Shown: positions 15,989-24,221, numbered from the stretch's first letter. The stretch is 64,000 nucleotides of DNA from Pontibacter ummariensis (GCF_900188175.1 NZ_FZOQ01000024.1:1-64000), one strand, 5' to 3'. The notes: generated by a model not told the origin, from the sequence alone. Made by a program: numbers and translations.

Positions 15989-17476
15989 CTATCTTCTCCT
16001 TTCTAATAAATTTAAGACGAGTTCCCACAGGTGCTCGTAAGGCACGATCTCCACCTCGGCAAAGGCATCGCCGGGGGGCAGGGCGACAGAGAGCTTCTCC
16101 AACAGGCGCTCTCCCTTCTCTCTGCTCTGCGCCGGGTCCAGGCCTTCCTTAATAACTAACAAAAGCATTCGCAGGAAAAGCCTCCCCCGCTCGGCCTTCT
16201 CCCCCCGCAGGTACTTGCTGATGTACTTGCGAATCCGCTCGGCCAGGGGCTCGTAGTCGTCTAAATTGGGATTAGACAGCAGTTCTATGGCATCTAACAC
16301 CAGCAACGAGAGGTTAAAGCCTTCTTTGTCCTTAGGAAGAGCAGTAAGCTCCGTTAGAAATATATTTGAAATTTGGTCTGTTGACTTTAACCGTTGATGC
16401 TTTACAGATAAAAGAAGGTACCGTCTATAAAGCTCCCATCTTTCTTTGGCTGAGCTTTGAAGTTTGTTCACTCCTAGATTACTTAAACAACTCCCTATTA
16501 GCTCTGTTGCTAATTCCAGCTTTTGGCTATGAAGAGCCAACAAAAGATAATTTTCCTGGAAAGCATACCAATTGAGGGAGTATGCTGTAAAATGTTTTAT
16601 GTATTGCTCAGCTTGCTCTATCCCTTGTTCAAACTGCCTTGTTTGAAGCAGGGCATACACCTTAATAAAACTATTGTACCGATGGTTAAACCAGGCAGGA
16701 CTTACTTTTCCTTCGTTTAAAAGTAACTCAGCTCTCTCAATTGTTTGGTGTATGGCTTCATAGTCCCCTGTGAGCTCTAAAAAGTGAATGCTTAATATAT
16801 GGTAAGCTTCGAAAATAAGGGACGAATTTGTCTCCTGCCACAGAGCGTAAAGTTCTTTCAGCACCATTGGTACTTTAGATAAAAACTGACTACGTACAAG
16901 GACTCCCTGATTTAACTCCATGGACGCCCGTCCAAAAAGCTTAGTAGCCTTTCGCTCCCTACTTTCAATCTCATAATATTTCTGTAGTTCTACGTCGGCC
17001 GTCCCATATGCTTTCTGATCAGCTGCCATTAAGCTTACAGATTGCTTTAATTCTAAAGCCCTTACAATAATACTGTTAAGCTCACTTGACTTGGCAATGT
17101 TCAAAGCTTGGTCAATTACTTTACCAGCCATTTTTAATTCCCCGCCTAACATTAGGCTTTGTGCCTCCAGCAGTAGGCCATCACATTCGTACCGGTGAAT
17201 AACACTTCCCCTATATTTACCTGTAGGAAACTTTAAAAAGTGTAGTTGATTAAAGAGTTTCTTGCGCAGTCTTGACTTTAACATTCTATAACTAGCAGGC
17301 AGCGTATTCTTCCCGTATAGCAAACTTGCTGCGTCTTGATCCGTCGTGACCTGATTTTGTTTTACAAGATTAAACAGCTTCGTTTCTAAACTCTCTTCGT
17401 CTTGTTGGTTAACAAACATCGATGATTTACTACCCCGCTCAACAACTAAATGGATCAGCCTGCTTAACTCTTCCAT
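15989..17476 (-). CDS. Helical-repeat (TPR-like) protein of unknown family, paralog 2 of 3
   Basis: The protein has 495 residues, cytosolic by sequence, and alpha-helical throughout. The layout matches paralog 1: start MEELSRLIHLV, LYGKNTLPASYRMLKSRLRKKL near 55-75, helical hairpins with ALxLA, ELTGDYEAI and YALLQTRQFEQG, then SAKERWELYRRYLLL and the conserved C-terminal module ending near LWELVL. Its ATG shares one base with the TAA of paralog 3 (TAATG), which points to translational coupling. It has no HTH, kinase, phosphatase or nuclease motif that I can see. An adaptor or sensor role is possible but is inference from architecture and neighbours. Confidence 0.85.
   Translation of the reverse strand: MEELSRLIHLVVERGSKSSMFVNQQDEESLETKLFNLVKQNQVTTDQDAASLLYGKNTLPASYRMLKSRLRKKLFNQLHFLKFPTGKYRGSVIHRYECDGLLLEAQSLMLGGELKMAGKVIDQALNIAKSSELNSIIVRALELKQSVSLMAADQKAYGTADVELQKYYEIESRERKATKLFGRASMELNQGVLVRSQFLSKVPMVLKELYALWQETNSSLIFEAYHILSIHFLELTGDYEAIHQTIERAELLLNEGKVSPAWFNHRYNSFIKVYALLQTRQFEQGIEQAEQYIKHFTAYSLNWYAFQENYLLLALHSQKLELATELIGSCLSNLGVNKLQSSAKERWELYRRYLLLSVKHQRLKSTDQISNIFLTELTALPKDKEGFNLSLLVLDAIELLSNPNLDDYEPLAERIRKYISKYLRGEKAERGRLFLRMLLLVIKEGLDPAQSREKGERLLEKLSVALPPGDAFAEVEIVPYEHLWELVLNLLERRR
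16014..16335 (-). repeat. Near-identical 322-bp 3' segment, copy 2
   Basis: Partner of 14515-14836, offset by 1499 bp. The boundaries of identity are sharp: upstream the two genes differ at most codons, and downstream the last residues differ (WVLCQRKGRK against NLLERRR). Confidence 0.93.
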
Positions 17477-18972
17477 TATGCTTTACTAAGCACTTTTTGG
17501 CCGACTAATACCTTCATGATAAAATCCCACAAATGCTCATAAGGAACAATCTCTATTTCGGCATAAGCATCACCAGGAGTTGGCTCTTGTATTAGCCTGT
17601 TATATAGCTTTTCTCCTTTTTTCTGACATGCATTTGGGTCAAAATCTTCCGTAACTACTAAGATCAAGAGTTTAAGAAAGAGTTTACTCCTCGAACTAAA
17701 GGAGTCTTTCAGATGCGTATGTATGTACTTCTTTAAGCTCTCAATTCTAAACAATAAGGATTCTGTATCATCCTTCTGTAGAAAGTATATGAACTGTAAA
17801 ATAAGGATGGCGACATTATAGCCTTGCTTATCCTTACTGTATTCAGGAAGTGAAAGAACAAAAGGGTTCGAAGCTTTAAAATGCTGATAATTTTTTCCTA
17901 AAAACAAAGAGAGATAGGTTTCATATAACAACCATCTTTCTTTTGCGGCATTTGAAATTTTTTTTAAAACAGGATTTTGATTGACTTTAAAAAGCAAGTT
18001 ACCTGCAAGTTCATAGTTCTTCAGATATACGCTTAACAAATAGTAGTTCTCCATAAAAGCGAACCAATTCAGGGAATCTTCGCTAAAATGAATAATAAAC
18101 TTTTGAGCATAGTCTAATCCCTCCTGTAGCTTTTTAGCCCGAAGATGTGCATAGACGAGAATGTACCTGTTAAAATTTGCATCGAACCTACGACTATTTA
18201 CCTTTTTTTCTTTGACCCATCTTTCTGATAAAAGTGTAAGCTCAGTTATCTTGGGAAAGTCTCCACTCATCTCATATAACAGCATCGAAGCTTTATAGTA
18301 TGCATTAAAAGCTTCAAATGTTTTGGACAACTGCCATAGCTTAAACAATCTTTTAATTACGTCCTGTAACGTTGGTAAAACCTCGCTTCTAACTTTAATT
18401 GATTTGCTTAGTGTAACCTTGAGCTTCTGAAGAATTGAAACTGCTTCTCTCTCGAAGGCTTTTTGTCTTAATACAAGACGTAACTCTTTCTCTGTTTTTA
18501 AGTACTTTTTATGTAATCCAGCCTCAGAATAATAAAAAGCTTCGAATTCCAACGCAGCAATAGCTAGGTTCGTTAGCTCATATTCTCTAGCTATATTTAG
18601 TGCCTTGGAGGAGACTGGCAAGACTAAATTTAGCTCCTTGTTTCGCAAAAGAACGTTCGCTTTATAAATAAGCCCAAAACACTCATGCTCCTTCTGATAA
18701 AAGTCACTAGTACTGAATCTTGAATAATTAGCAAACAACAGCTGATTAAAAAGCTTTTTCCTTAATCTATGCTTAAGCATTTTGTACCTAACATCTCCCG
18801 AATCTGATCCATAAAGATCTTGAGCGGCATCATTATCATTGCTATATTTCCCGCAGAGTAAATTAGAATAAAAAAGTTCTTCCTTACCCTTGCCCATTCT
18901 TGGCAAGGGAAGCATAGTTCTAATGTTGTTTGTATAGGTAACTAATTTAGCTAAGGTCTTAAGCTCATCCAT
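17476..18972 (-). CDS. Helical-repeat (TPR-like) protein of unknown family, paralog 3 of 3
   Basis: The protein has 498 residues and is the first gene of the minus-strand operon of three. It shares the family frame (MDELKTLAKLVTY, LYGSDSGDVRYKMLKHRLRKKLFNQLLF, SAKERWLLYE-like NAAKERWLLYETYL, and C-terminal PGDAYAEIEIVPYEHLWDFI). It is the most diverged member and did not take part in the exchange that made the 3' ends of paralogs 1 and 2 alike. It is Lys- and Phe-rich and AT-rich in DNA. It has no signal peptide and no recognised domain. It is transcribed divergently from the small peptide gene across an intergenic region with several repeats. Confidence 0.85.
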   Translation of the reverse strand: MDELKTLAKLVTYTNNIRTMLPLPRMGKGKEELFYSNLLCGKYSNDNDAAQDLYGSDSGDVRYKMLKHRLRKKLFNQLLFANYSRFSTSDFYQKEHECFGLIYKANVLLRNKELNLVLPVSSKALNIAREYELTNLAIAALEFEAFYYSEAGLHKKYLKTEKELRLVLRQKAFEREAVSILQKLKVTLSKSIKVRSEVLPTLQDVIKRLFKLWQLSKTFEAFNAYYKASMLLYEMSGDFPKITELTLLSERWVKEKKVNSRRFDANFNRYILVYAHLRAKKLQEGLDYAQKFIIHFSEDSLNWFAFMENYYLLSVYLKNYELAGNLLFKVNQNPVLKKISNAAKERWLLYETYLSLFLGKNYQHFKASNPFVLSLPEYSKDKQGYNVAILILQFIYFLQKDDTESLLFRIESLKKYIHTHLKDSFSSRSKLFLKLLILVVTEDFDPNACQKKGEKLYNRLIQEPTPGDAYAEIEIVPYEHLWDFIMKVLVGQKVLSKA

Positions 18973-19034
18973 GTCAGCTTCTTTAGATTACTTGATGTTC
19001 TTTCTTATTATACTCAGATCAATAGCACTATTTA

Positions 19035-19066
19035 CTAAAATATTCAATGTTACTTTAAATCAAGTT
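19035..19066 (-). promoter_or_regulatory. Candidate promoter of the three-paralog operon
   Basis: Read on the minus strand: TTG, 18 nt, then TATTTTAG, one mismatch from TAnnTTTG. It lies about 63 nt before the start codon at 18972. Confidence 0.35.
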
Positions 19067-19259
19067 ATTTCATCTTAACTAACAAAAGAACCTTCATATC
19101 TTTGAAGCAAAGGACTTTCTCTCTTGTTACTTTAAATGTCATTTAAATCTTTCCTCAAAAACAATTTACTGACTTATTACTGACTTAAAAATACTTTTAT
19201 CACAAGTATACTTAAAAAAAATCATTCAAAAGTAGGCAAATAAAAAGTTACTTTAGAAT
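19049..19259. repeat. Three GTTACTTTAAAT-like direct repeats and an 11-bp tandem repeat
   Basis: GTTACTTTAAAT occurs at 19049-19060 and 19126-19137, and a variant GTTACTTTAGAAT at 19247-19259. Between them TTACTGACTTA is repeated back to back at 19166-19176 and 19177-19187. All lie in the AT-rich intergenic region between the divergent paralog operon and the small peptide gene, where operators would be expected. Confidence 0.6.
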
Positions 19260-19270
19260 CCAATTATTCC

Positions 19271-19301
19271 TTTAATTTTGTTTGTAGGCAATCCACATTT
19301 G
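19271..19301 (+). promoter_or_regulatory. Candidate promoter of the small peptide gene and importer operon
   Basis: TTTA, exactly 19 nt, then CACATTTG. Each half has one mismatch from the TTTG / TAnnTTTG consensus. It ends 30 nt before the ATG at 19332. Confidence 0.4.
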
Positions 19302-19331
19302 CATAATTATTCATTCTAACTCTTACAAATT

Positions 19332-19487
19332 ATGATTTCAATTATCATCGCTGTCTTAATTAGCTTAGCTACTGGCACAACACCAACTGAAACACAGAAA
19401 GACAAGAACACTTCTTCTGGAACAACAAATGATCAAACTGTCAACTCTCTAGGAGGAACCCTTGGCTGGAGCGAGACAGGCAGCTAA
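19332..19487 (+). CDS. 51-residue small peptide, possible secreted or signalling precursor
   Basis: ATG 19332 follows an in-frame stop 12 nt upstream, so it is the first possible start. The product opens with a hydrophobic run (MISIIIAVLISLATG), then a Thr/Lys/Asp-rich linker, and ends in a glycine-rich tail GGTLGWSETGS. The layout of hydrophobic leader, linker and short distinctive tail resembles precursors of exported signalling peptides. However, there is no basic residue before the hydrophobic stretch, so a standard Sec signal is not certain. It is followed after 67 bp by the peptide-binding lipoprotein gene on the same strand and faces the helical-repeat operon. It is too short for composition statistics, so coding status rests on position and structure. 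Confidence 0.5.
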   Translation: MISIIIAVLISLATGTTPTETQKDKNTSSGTTNDQTVNSLGGTLGWSETGS

Positions 19488-19524
19488 TATTCTCTAAAAC
19501 TTTCCGCTCTTTTCCCTAACTTGC

Positions 19525-19540
19525 CTATAGAATTCTATAG
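19525..19540. promoter_or_regulatory. 16-bp perfect palindrome before the binding-protein gene
   Basis: CTATAGAATTCTATAG lies between the small peptide stop and the ATG at 19555. It could be an operator or a short RNA hairpin affecting translation. The function is inferred from position only. Confidence 0.4.
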
Positions 19541-19554
19541 CCAGAGGGAATTAA

Positions 19555-21273
19555 ATGCGGAAGATTAGCTTAGTATTAGTTGCGCTATTACTTTTTTTCA
19601 CTTGTTGTAATCAGCCAGAGCGATCACCGGACGAGGTGCGCATACGGCTTGCCACCGAACCGGAAACCCTTAGCCCAGTAAGCTACAGCGATGCCGGAGG
19701 GTTACAAGTGATTAACCTGCTGTTTCAAAGTTTGCTCAGTGCTGATCTTGCTACAGATCAGATGAAGCCCTTTTTGGCTAACCGCATGCCCATAGTGGAG
19801 CGGCAGGACTCAGTCACGCTCTTTACCTATGAGTTGCGGGAAGAAGCAAGTTGGGCAGACGGTTCACCTGTTACGGCAGCAGATGTAGCTTTTACGTTAA
19901 AGGTACTGAAGGCGCCCTTGCTGAACAATGAGCAACTGAGACCCCAGGTAGCCTTTATTCAGGACATTAGCGTTAGCCCTGAAAACCCAAAGCGATTTAC
20001 GCTGGTGGCTAAGGGGTATACGCCCGAGATGGAGTTGCTGACAGGTGACTTTTTCATTCTGCCAGCCTATCTGTTCGATCCCGACGGACTCATGAAGTCT
20101 GTTGCGGTAAAAGATTTGAACGGCGATCTTTCCGAGCTGGAAAACAACGACAACCTTAAAAGATACGCGGCTAAGTTTAATACACCCGACTTCGGGCGTA
20201 ATCCGGCTTTACTGCAGGGCAGTGGTGGCTACGTGCTGGAAAAATGGGCCAATGGGCAGTATCTGACATTGAAGCGCAAAGACGATTGGTGGGGGAACAC
20301 AACGGCCAACACAGGGCACCTTACTGCCAACCCGGAGCGAATCACGTTCCAGATCATCCCAGAAAACACGACCGCTTTACTGGCCTTAAAAAACAGACAA
20401 CTGGATGTGCTTGACAATATCTCCGCTGACGAGTTTGAGGACCTCCGGAAAGACAAAAGCTTTCTGCAGGAGTACGCTCTGTACACCCCGGATGCATATG
20501 AGTTTGTGTACGCCGGCATCAACACGCGCCTGCCTAAGTTTTCAGACAAACGCACACGCCAGGCCATTGCGCACTTGCTTGATGTCAACAGCGTTATAAA
20601 AGTATCCCAACAAAACTATGCCACTCCGACGGTTGGCCCAGTTCCCCCTTCTGTCAAGGCGTATTACAACAATAACCTCCAGCCTTACCCTTTGAACACG
20701 GCCAAAGCAACAGAGCTGCTTAAAGCTGCCGGTTGGGAGCGTGAGCCGCAGGGTTGGTTTAAGAATATAAACGGCAAGCGTGTGCAGCTGACGCTAACAG
20801 TCAACTACCGAGCGGGGAACACGACTTACGAAAATGCCGCTATCATCCTGCAACAGCATGCGGCAGAATTAGGGATTCCTGTGCAAGTTCAGGGCTTGGA
20901 GAACAGCCTGCTCAGCGACAAGTTAAAGTCCCATGATTTCGATCTGTTCTTCCGTTCTCTGTCAGGAAACCCCTTTGTCTTTAACTTCCAGCCTTTGTTT
21001 CATACATCCTTTGCAGGCATAGGAGGACCTAACTATACAGGCGTTGGAACCCCTGAAAGTGATCGCCTTCTTCTTGCCATCAATGAAACGGCCGACCCGG
21101 CAGAAAAAGCAAAACTGTTAAAGCGGCTGCAGGAGGTGCTTTATGAAGAGGCGGCATTCATCTCGATGTACTATCAAAAAGAGCGTCTTGCTGCCCATCG
21201 CCGGTTCGAGAACCTGCACATCTCAGGCTTAAAACCGAATTATGATGTGAGTGCCTTCAGGCTAAAAGAGTAA
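19555..21273 (+). CDS. Peptide/oligopeptide ABC transporter substrate-binding lipoprotein
   Basis: The protein has 572 residues. A lipoprotein signal peptide ends near Cys 17-18 (LLFFTCCNQ). The mature part is a SBP_bac_5 (OppA/DppA) fold: IRLATEPETLSPVSYSDAGG at the N-terminus, YELREEASWADGSPVTAADVAFTLK (typical hinge motif), FSDKRTRQAIAHLLD in the middle, and a C-terminal LQEVLYEEAAFISMYY. The family binds peptides, nickel chelates or oligosaccharides. It heads a unit with two permease genes. It would face the periplasm; in Gram-negative bacteria, lipid anchoring of this protein is unusual but common in Bacteroidota. The adjacent peptide gene makes it a candidate importer component. Confidence 0.88.
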   Translation: MRKISLVLVALLLFFTCCNQPERSPDEVRIRLATEPETLSPVSYSDAGGLQVINLLFQSLLSADLATDQMKPFLANRMPIVERQDSVTLFTYELREEASWADGSPVTAADVAFTLKVLKAPLLNNEQLRPQVAFIQDISVSPENPKRFTLVAKGYTPEMELLTGDFFILPAYLFDPDGLMKSVAVKDLNGDLSELENNDNLKRYAAKFNTPDFGRNPALLQGSGGYVLEKWANGQYLTLKRKDDWWGNTTANTGHLTANPERITFQIIPENTTALLALKNRQLDVLDNISADEFEDLRKDKSFLQEYALYTPDAYEFVYAGINTRLPKFSDKRTRQAIAHLLDVNSVIKVSQQNYATPTVGPVPPSVKAYYNNNLQPYPLNTAKATELLKAAGWEREPQGWFKNINGKRVQLTLTVNYRAGNTTYENAAIILQQHAAELGIPVQVQGLENSLLSDKLKSHDFDLFFRSLSGNPFVFNFQPLFHTSFAGIGGPNYTGVGTPESDRLLLAINETADPAEKAKLLKRLQEVLYEEAAFISMYYQKERLAAHRRFENLHISGLKPNYDVSAFRLKE

Positions 21274-21283
21274 GAACTTGTTG

Positions 21284-22657
21284 ATGCCTCCCTACCTGCT
21301 CAAACGTATTCTGTATGCAATACCCTTTCTGTGGCTCGTCGCCTCCGTGATCTTTTTGCTCAGCAGGTTATTACCCGGCTCCTTTGCGGAGGCCCGCATT
21401 TTAGAGGAAAAGCAGGGCTACTACAGCAAAGGGTCTCAAAGTACCAGACAGGCCGTTTATCAGGATTACCTGCACAAAACCAGGCAGGACCTCCCCTTAT
21501 TCTACTTCTCCCTCTCCCCGGCCTTGCCCCAAGGCGTGCTCTTGGAAGCAGACAAGTTACAGGCTGAGAGGCTATTGTGGAAATACGGGGACAAGGAGGC
21601 AGTACACCCCTACCTGGAAAGCTTGCCTCACCTGGAGCAAGAACTGCGACTATCCCCCCAAGACGATGCTGCGGAACACCTGGAAACGCTGCACAAGAGC
21701 CTTGATAAGGAGAAAATGCTTTTGGCTGCCACAGCTATTTACAGGGAGGCTACGACAAAGGAAGCTCAAAAGGCAGCGGAGCAGGTAGTGCTGGGGCTCC
21801 AGGCAATGCAACCACAACCTGCGTATTCCTTTTTGCTTCCCACTTTTACCTGGCACGGGGCACAGAATCAGTACCACCAGTGGTTGTTTCAAACACTTAA
21901 AGGAGACCTTGGAGTCTCTTATCGCAGCAGCAGACCTGTAGGTGAGCTTCTCTGGGAGGCTATCAGTAACACTTTCTGGCTCCTGCTCAGTAGCATGCTT
22001 ATCGTTTTTTTTCTGGCGCTGGAGTTAAGCATGTGCCTGGTGCAAGGCAAGGGAAAATACTTGCGGCGGTTCCTCTTCCCCTCTTTCTTTGTTCTCGATA
22101 GCATCCCGGCTTTTGTGCTGGCTCTCCTGTTACTTGTTCTTTTTGCCAACCCAAGCTTCCTACAGCTTTTCCCGGTATTTGGCATGGGGTACTACGCCGC
22201 TGAAAATTTACCTCCCTTCGCACGCGCAGGACAGTGGCTGCAGTACATGGCCCTGCCGCTCCTGTGCCTCGTCCTAGCCAACCTTCCTTACATCACCAAC
22301 CAAGTGTACACGGCCGTGCAAAGTGCCAGGCAGGCTGACTATGCCCGCACAGCCAGGGCCAAGGGCTTATCAGAGCGCGCCGTCATACGAACACATGTCT
22401 TACGAAATGCCCTGTTACCCGTTATCACCCTCGTTTCGGATGTATTGCCTGCCCTGGTGGCCGGCTCTGTCATTATCGAGACGATCTTTGCCATCCCAGG
22501 GGTTGGCCGGCTACTGGTAGAATCTGTTCTGGCCCGCGACTATCCAGTCCTGTTAGCCATTGTCCTGCTTACGGTACTGGTTCGTTTGGTGGCCTACTTC
22601 ATGGCGGATGTTACTTATAGGTGGGCTGACCCACGCCTTAAACACAGAACGGCATGA
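21284..22657 (+). CDS. DppB-like ABC transporter permease with large periplasmic insertion
   Basis: I chose ATG 21284; upstream TTG codons in frame at 21278 and 21281 are less likely. The product has 457 residues against about 310-340 for OppB/DppB. The first membrane segment (about 8-27) is followed by some 175 extracytoplasmic residues before the conserved GDLGVSYRSSRPVGELL (from about 207), so about 125 residues are extra. The rest is canonical: five membrane segments, the EAA loop YARTARAKGLSERAVIRTHV, and IIETIFAIPGVGRLLVESV. It follows the binding protein by 10 bp and overlaps the next permease by 4 bp. No ATPase gene is present in the window. Confidence 0.88.
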   Translation: MPPYLLKRILYAIPFLWLVASVIFLLSRLLPGSFAEARILEEKQGYYSKGSQSTRQAVYQDYLHKTRQDLPLFYFSLSPALPQGVLLEADKLQAERLLWKYGDKEAVHPYLESLPHLEQELRLSPQDDAAEHLETLHKSLDKEKMLLAATAIYREATTKEAQKAAEQVVLGLQAMQPQPAYSFLLPTFTWHGAQNQYHQWLFQTLKGDLGVSYRSSRPVGELLWEAISNTFWLLLSSMLIVFFLALELSMCLVQGKGKYLRRFLFPSFFVLDSIPAFVLALLLLVLFANPSFLQLFPVFGMGYYAAENLPPFARAGQWLQYMALPLLCLVLANLPYITNQVYTAVQSARQADYARTARAKGLSERAVIRTHVLRNALLPVITLVSDVLPALVAGSVIIETIFAIPGVGRLLVESVLARDYPVLLAIVLLTVLVRLVAYFMADVTYRWADPRLKHRTA

Positions 22658-23745
22658 GGCAGATCTGGCAGAAGCTAAAGGTACTAGGGCGCGGTAAGCT
22701 TGCCTTTTCGGCAGCAATGGCATATTTACTTTGTTTGCTCGTGCTTATTTCCATCTTGCCCTGGCTACCACTTCCGTACGCCCCAAACTACCTGGATCTA
22801 AGCCACACCCTCCAGCCGCCTTTTTCAGCCAATGCAGCTGGTGCAGAGGAAGGCTTTCATTTACTAGGTACTGATGCTTTGGGTCGTGACGTGTTATCCA
22901 ACATGCTTTATGGCGCGCGCACCGCTTTCTTTGTTAGCCTGCCGGTCATGCTTTTGTCTACCTTGCTTGGCTTGCTCGTGGGTATGAGTGCCGGCTACTT
23001 CGCTGGAAAAGGAGTTAGCCTGAACCGGGGGAAGTTCCTTGTCCTGTGCCTGAGCTTTCTTTTGTTTGCGTTCTATGCCGTTTACCTTCCCGCTAAAGCC
23101 TGGCGCTTAGGGTTAGGTGACGACGTTATCTTTTATAGCCTGGGCACGTTTCTCCTGTTCACTGTGTTACTTTACACTCTTTTCTTCAGCTTGTTTAGGA
23201 GGATCAGAACCTTGAAGAAAAAAGTCGTGTTTCCGGTAGATGAACTTGTCTTGAAAGTCATAGAGGTGCTGTCCAGCATTCCCAGGTTCGTTTTGATCCT
23301 ACTCTTGGCTGCCCTCTTCCCTCCTTCCGTTGTGTTACTTTCTGCCATTTTGGTGTTTACCTTATGGACAGAAACGGCACGGCTTGCCCGTGCCGAGATG
23401 TTACGCACCAGGCAGCTTAGCTACTTTGAAGCCGCCCATAGCCTTGGTTTAACTAACTGGCAACTTCTGTACCGACAGGCCTTGCCTAACATAGTTGGCC
23501 CCATCCTGGTCTCTTTCACCTTCGGCTTAGGAAGCCTGCTAACGTTGGAGTCTACCCTTTCTTTTCTAAACATTGGCGTTCCGACCACCTTTGTAAGCTG
23601 GGGCCGCCTGATAGCAGGCATCAAAACAAACACGAGTGCCTGGTGGCTTGTCCTGTTTCCGGGTGCTATGCTTACCGCTACAGTTCTGGCCCTGTACACC
23701 ACCAGTTATTACCTCACTTCTGCTTTTACTCAGCACAAAGACTAA
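22654..23745 (+). CDS. DppC-like ABC transporter permease
   Basis: The protein has 363 residues. The start codon overlaps the previous stop (ATGA), implying translational coupling. Conserved DppC/OppC features are HLLGTDALGRDVLSNMLYGARTAF near 70, the EAA loop FEAAHSLGLTNWQLLYRQALPN, and the C-terminal STLSFLNIGVPTTFVSWGRLI. An additional hydrophobic pair (about 125-180) is inserted between the usual second and third membrane segments, matching the enlarged partner permease. Together they would form the membrane channel of a peptide-type importer. The ATP-binding subunits must be encoded elsewhere. Confidence 0.88.
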   Translation: MRQIWQKLKVLGRGKLAFSAAMAYLLCLLVLISILPWLPLPYAPNYLDLSHTLQPPFSANAAGAEEGFHLLGTDALGRDVLSNMLYGARTAFFVSLPVMLLSTLLGLLVGMSAGYFAGKGVSLNRGKFLVLCLSFLLFAFYAVYLPAKAWRLGLGDDVIFYSLGTFLLFTVLLYTLFFSLFRRIRTLKKKVVFPVDELVLKVIEVLSSIPRFVLILLLAALFPPSVVLLSAILVFTLWTETARLARAEMLRTRQLSYFEAAHSLGLTNWQLLYRQALPNIVGPILVSFTFGLGSLLTLESTLSFLNIGVPTTFVSWGRLIAGIKTNTSAWWLVLFPGAMLTATVLALYTTSYYLTSAFTQHKD

Positions 23746-23966
23746 AATGTTACTTTTAACCTCTTTTCAACGCTATTCTTAAAACCAACTGAGCTGTTTT
23801 AGCACCATTTACAGCACTATATACAGTACATAATATATTAATTATATACTACATGTCTAACAAGGGCAGCAATAAGAATGTTACTAACGCACCTTAATAT
23901 TCCTGTTATTAAATATAGTATATCTGTATTCTTGTTATGTATTAGAACCTAAAACCCTATTGTCAC

Positions 23967-24221
23967 ATGAGAATCACTGCAAAACATTCGCCCCAGGCAG
24001 TAGCTAGCAGCTATAACAGTGCAATTGTGTCCGCTCTACTTCCCCACTTACTACAGGAAGAGGAGCCAGTCGGGTACGCTACTATTGACGGTCACGTAGT
24101 TACTCACCTGGATGGTGCCAGTGCCGTAAGCAACGGAGCCGGCATCTTCATCGGTGACTATTTTGTTGGTATTGCTGATAGCTACCAGTCCATTAGCAAC
24201 TCCTCTTTTGTGCGTTACTAA
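23967..24221 (+). CDS. Small hypothetical protein, 84 residues
   Basis: The ATG opens an 84-codon frame with no clear ribosome-binding site. A TATTCTTG, one base from the -7 consensus, lies about 35 nt upstream. The product has an amphipathic first half (SAIVSALLPHLLQEEE) and a glycine- and serine-rich second half (GAGIFIGDYFVGIADS). I recognise no family. The opposite strand is also open across part of it (24051-24305), so coding is uncertain. It follows the permease operon by 221 bp and ends before a hairpin at 24309. Confidence 0.4.
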   Translation: MRITAKHSPQAVASSYNSAIVSALLPHLLQEEEPVGYATIDGHVVTHLDGASAVSNGAGIFIGDYFVGIADSYQSISNSSFVRY

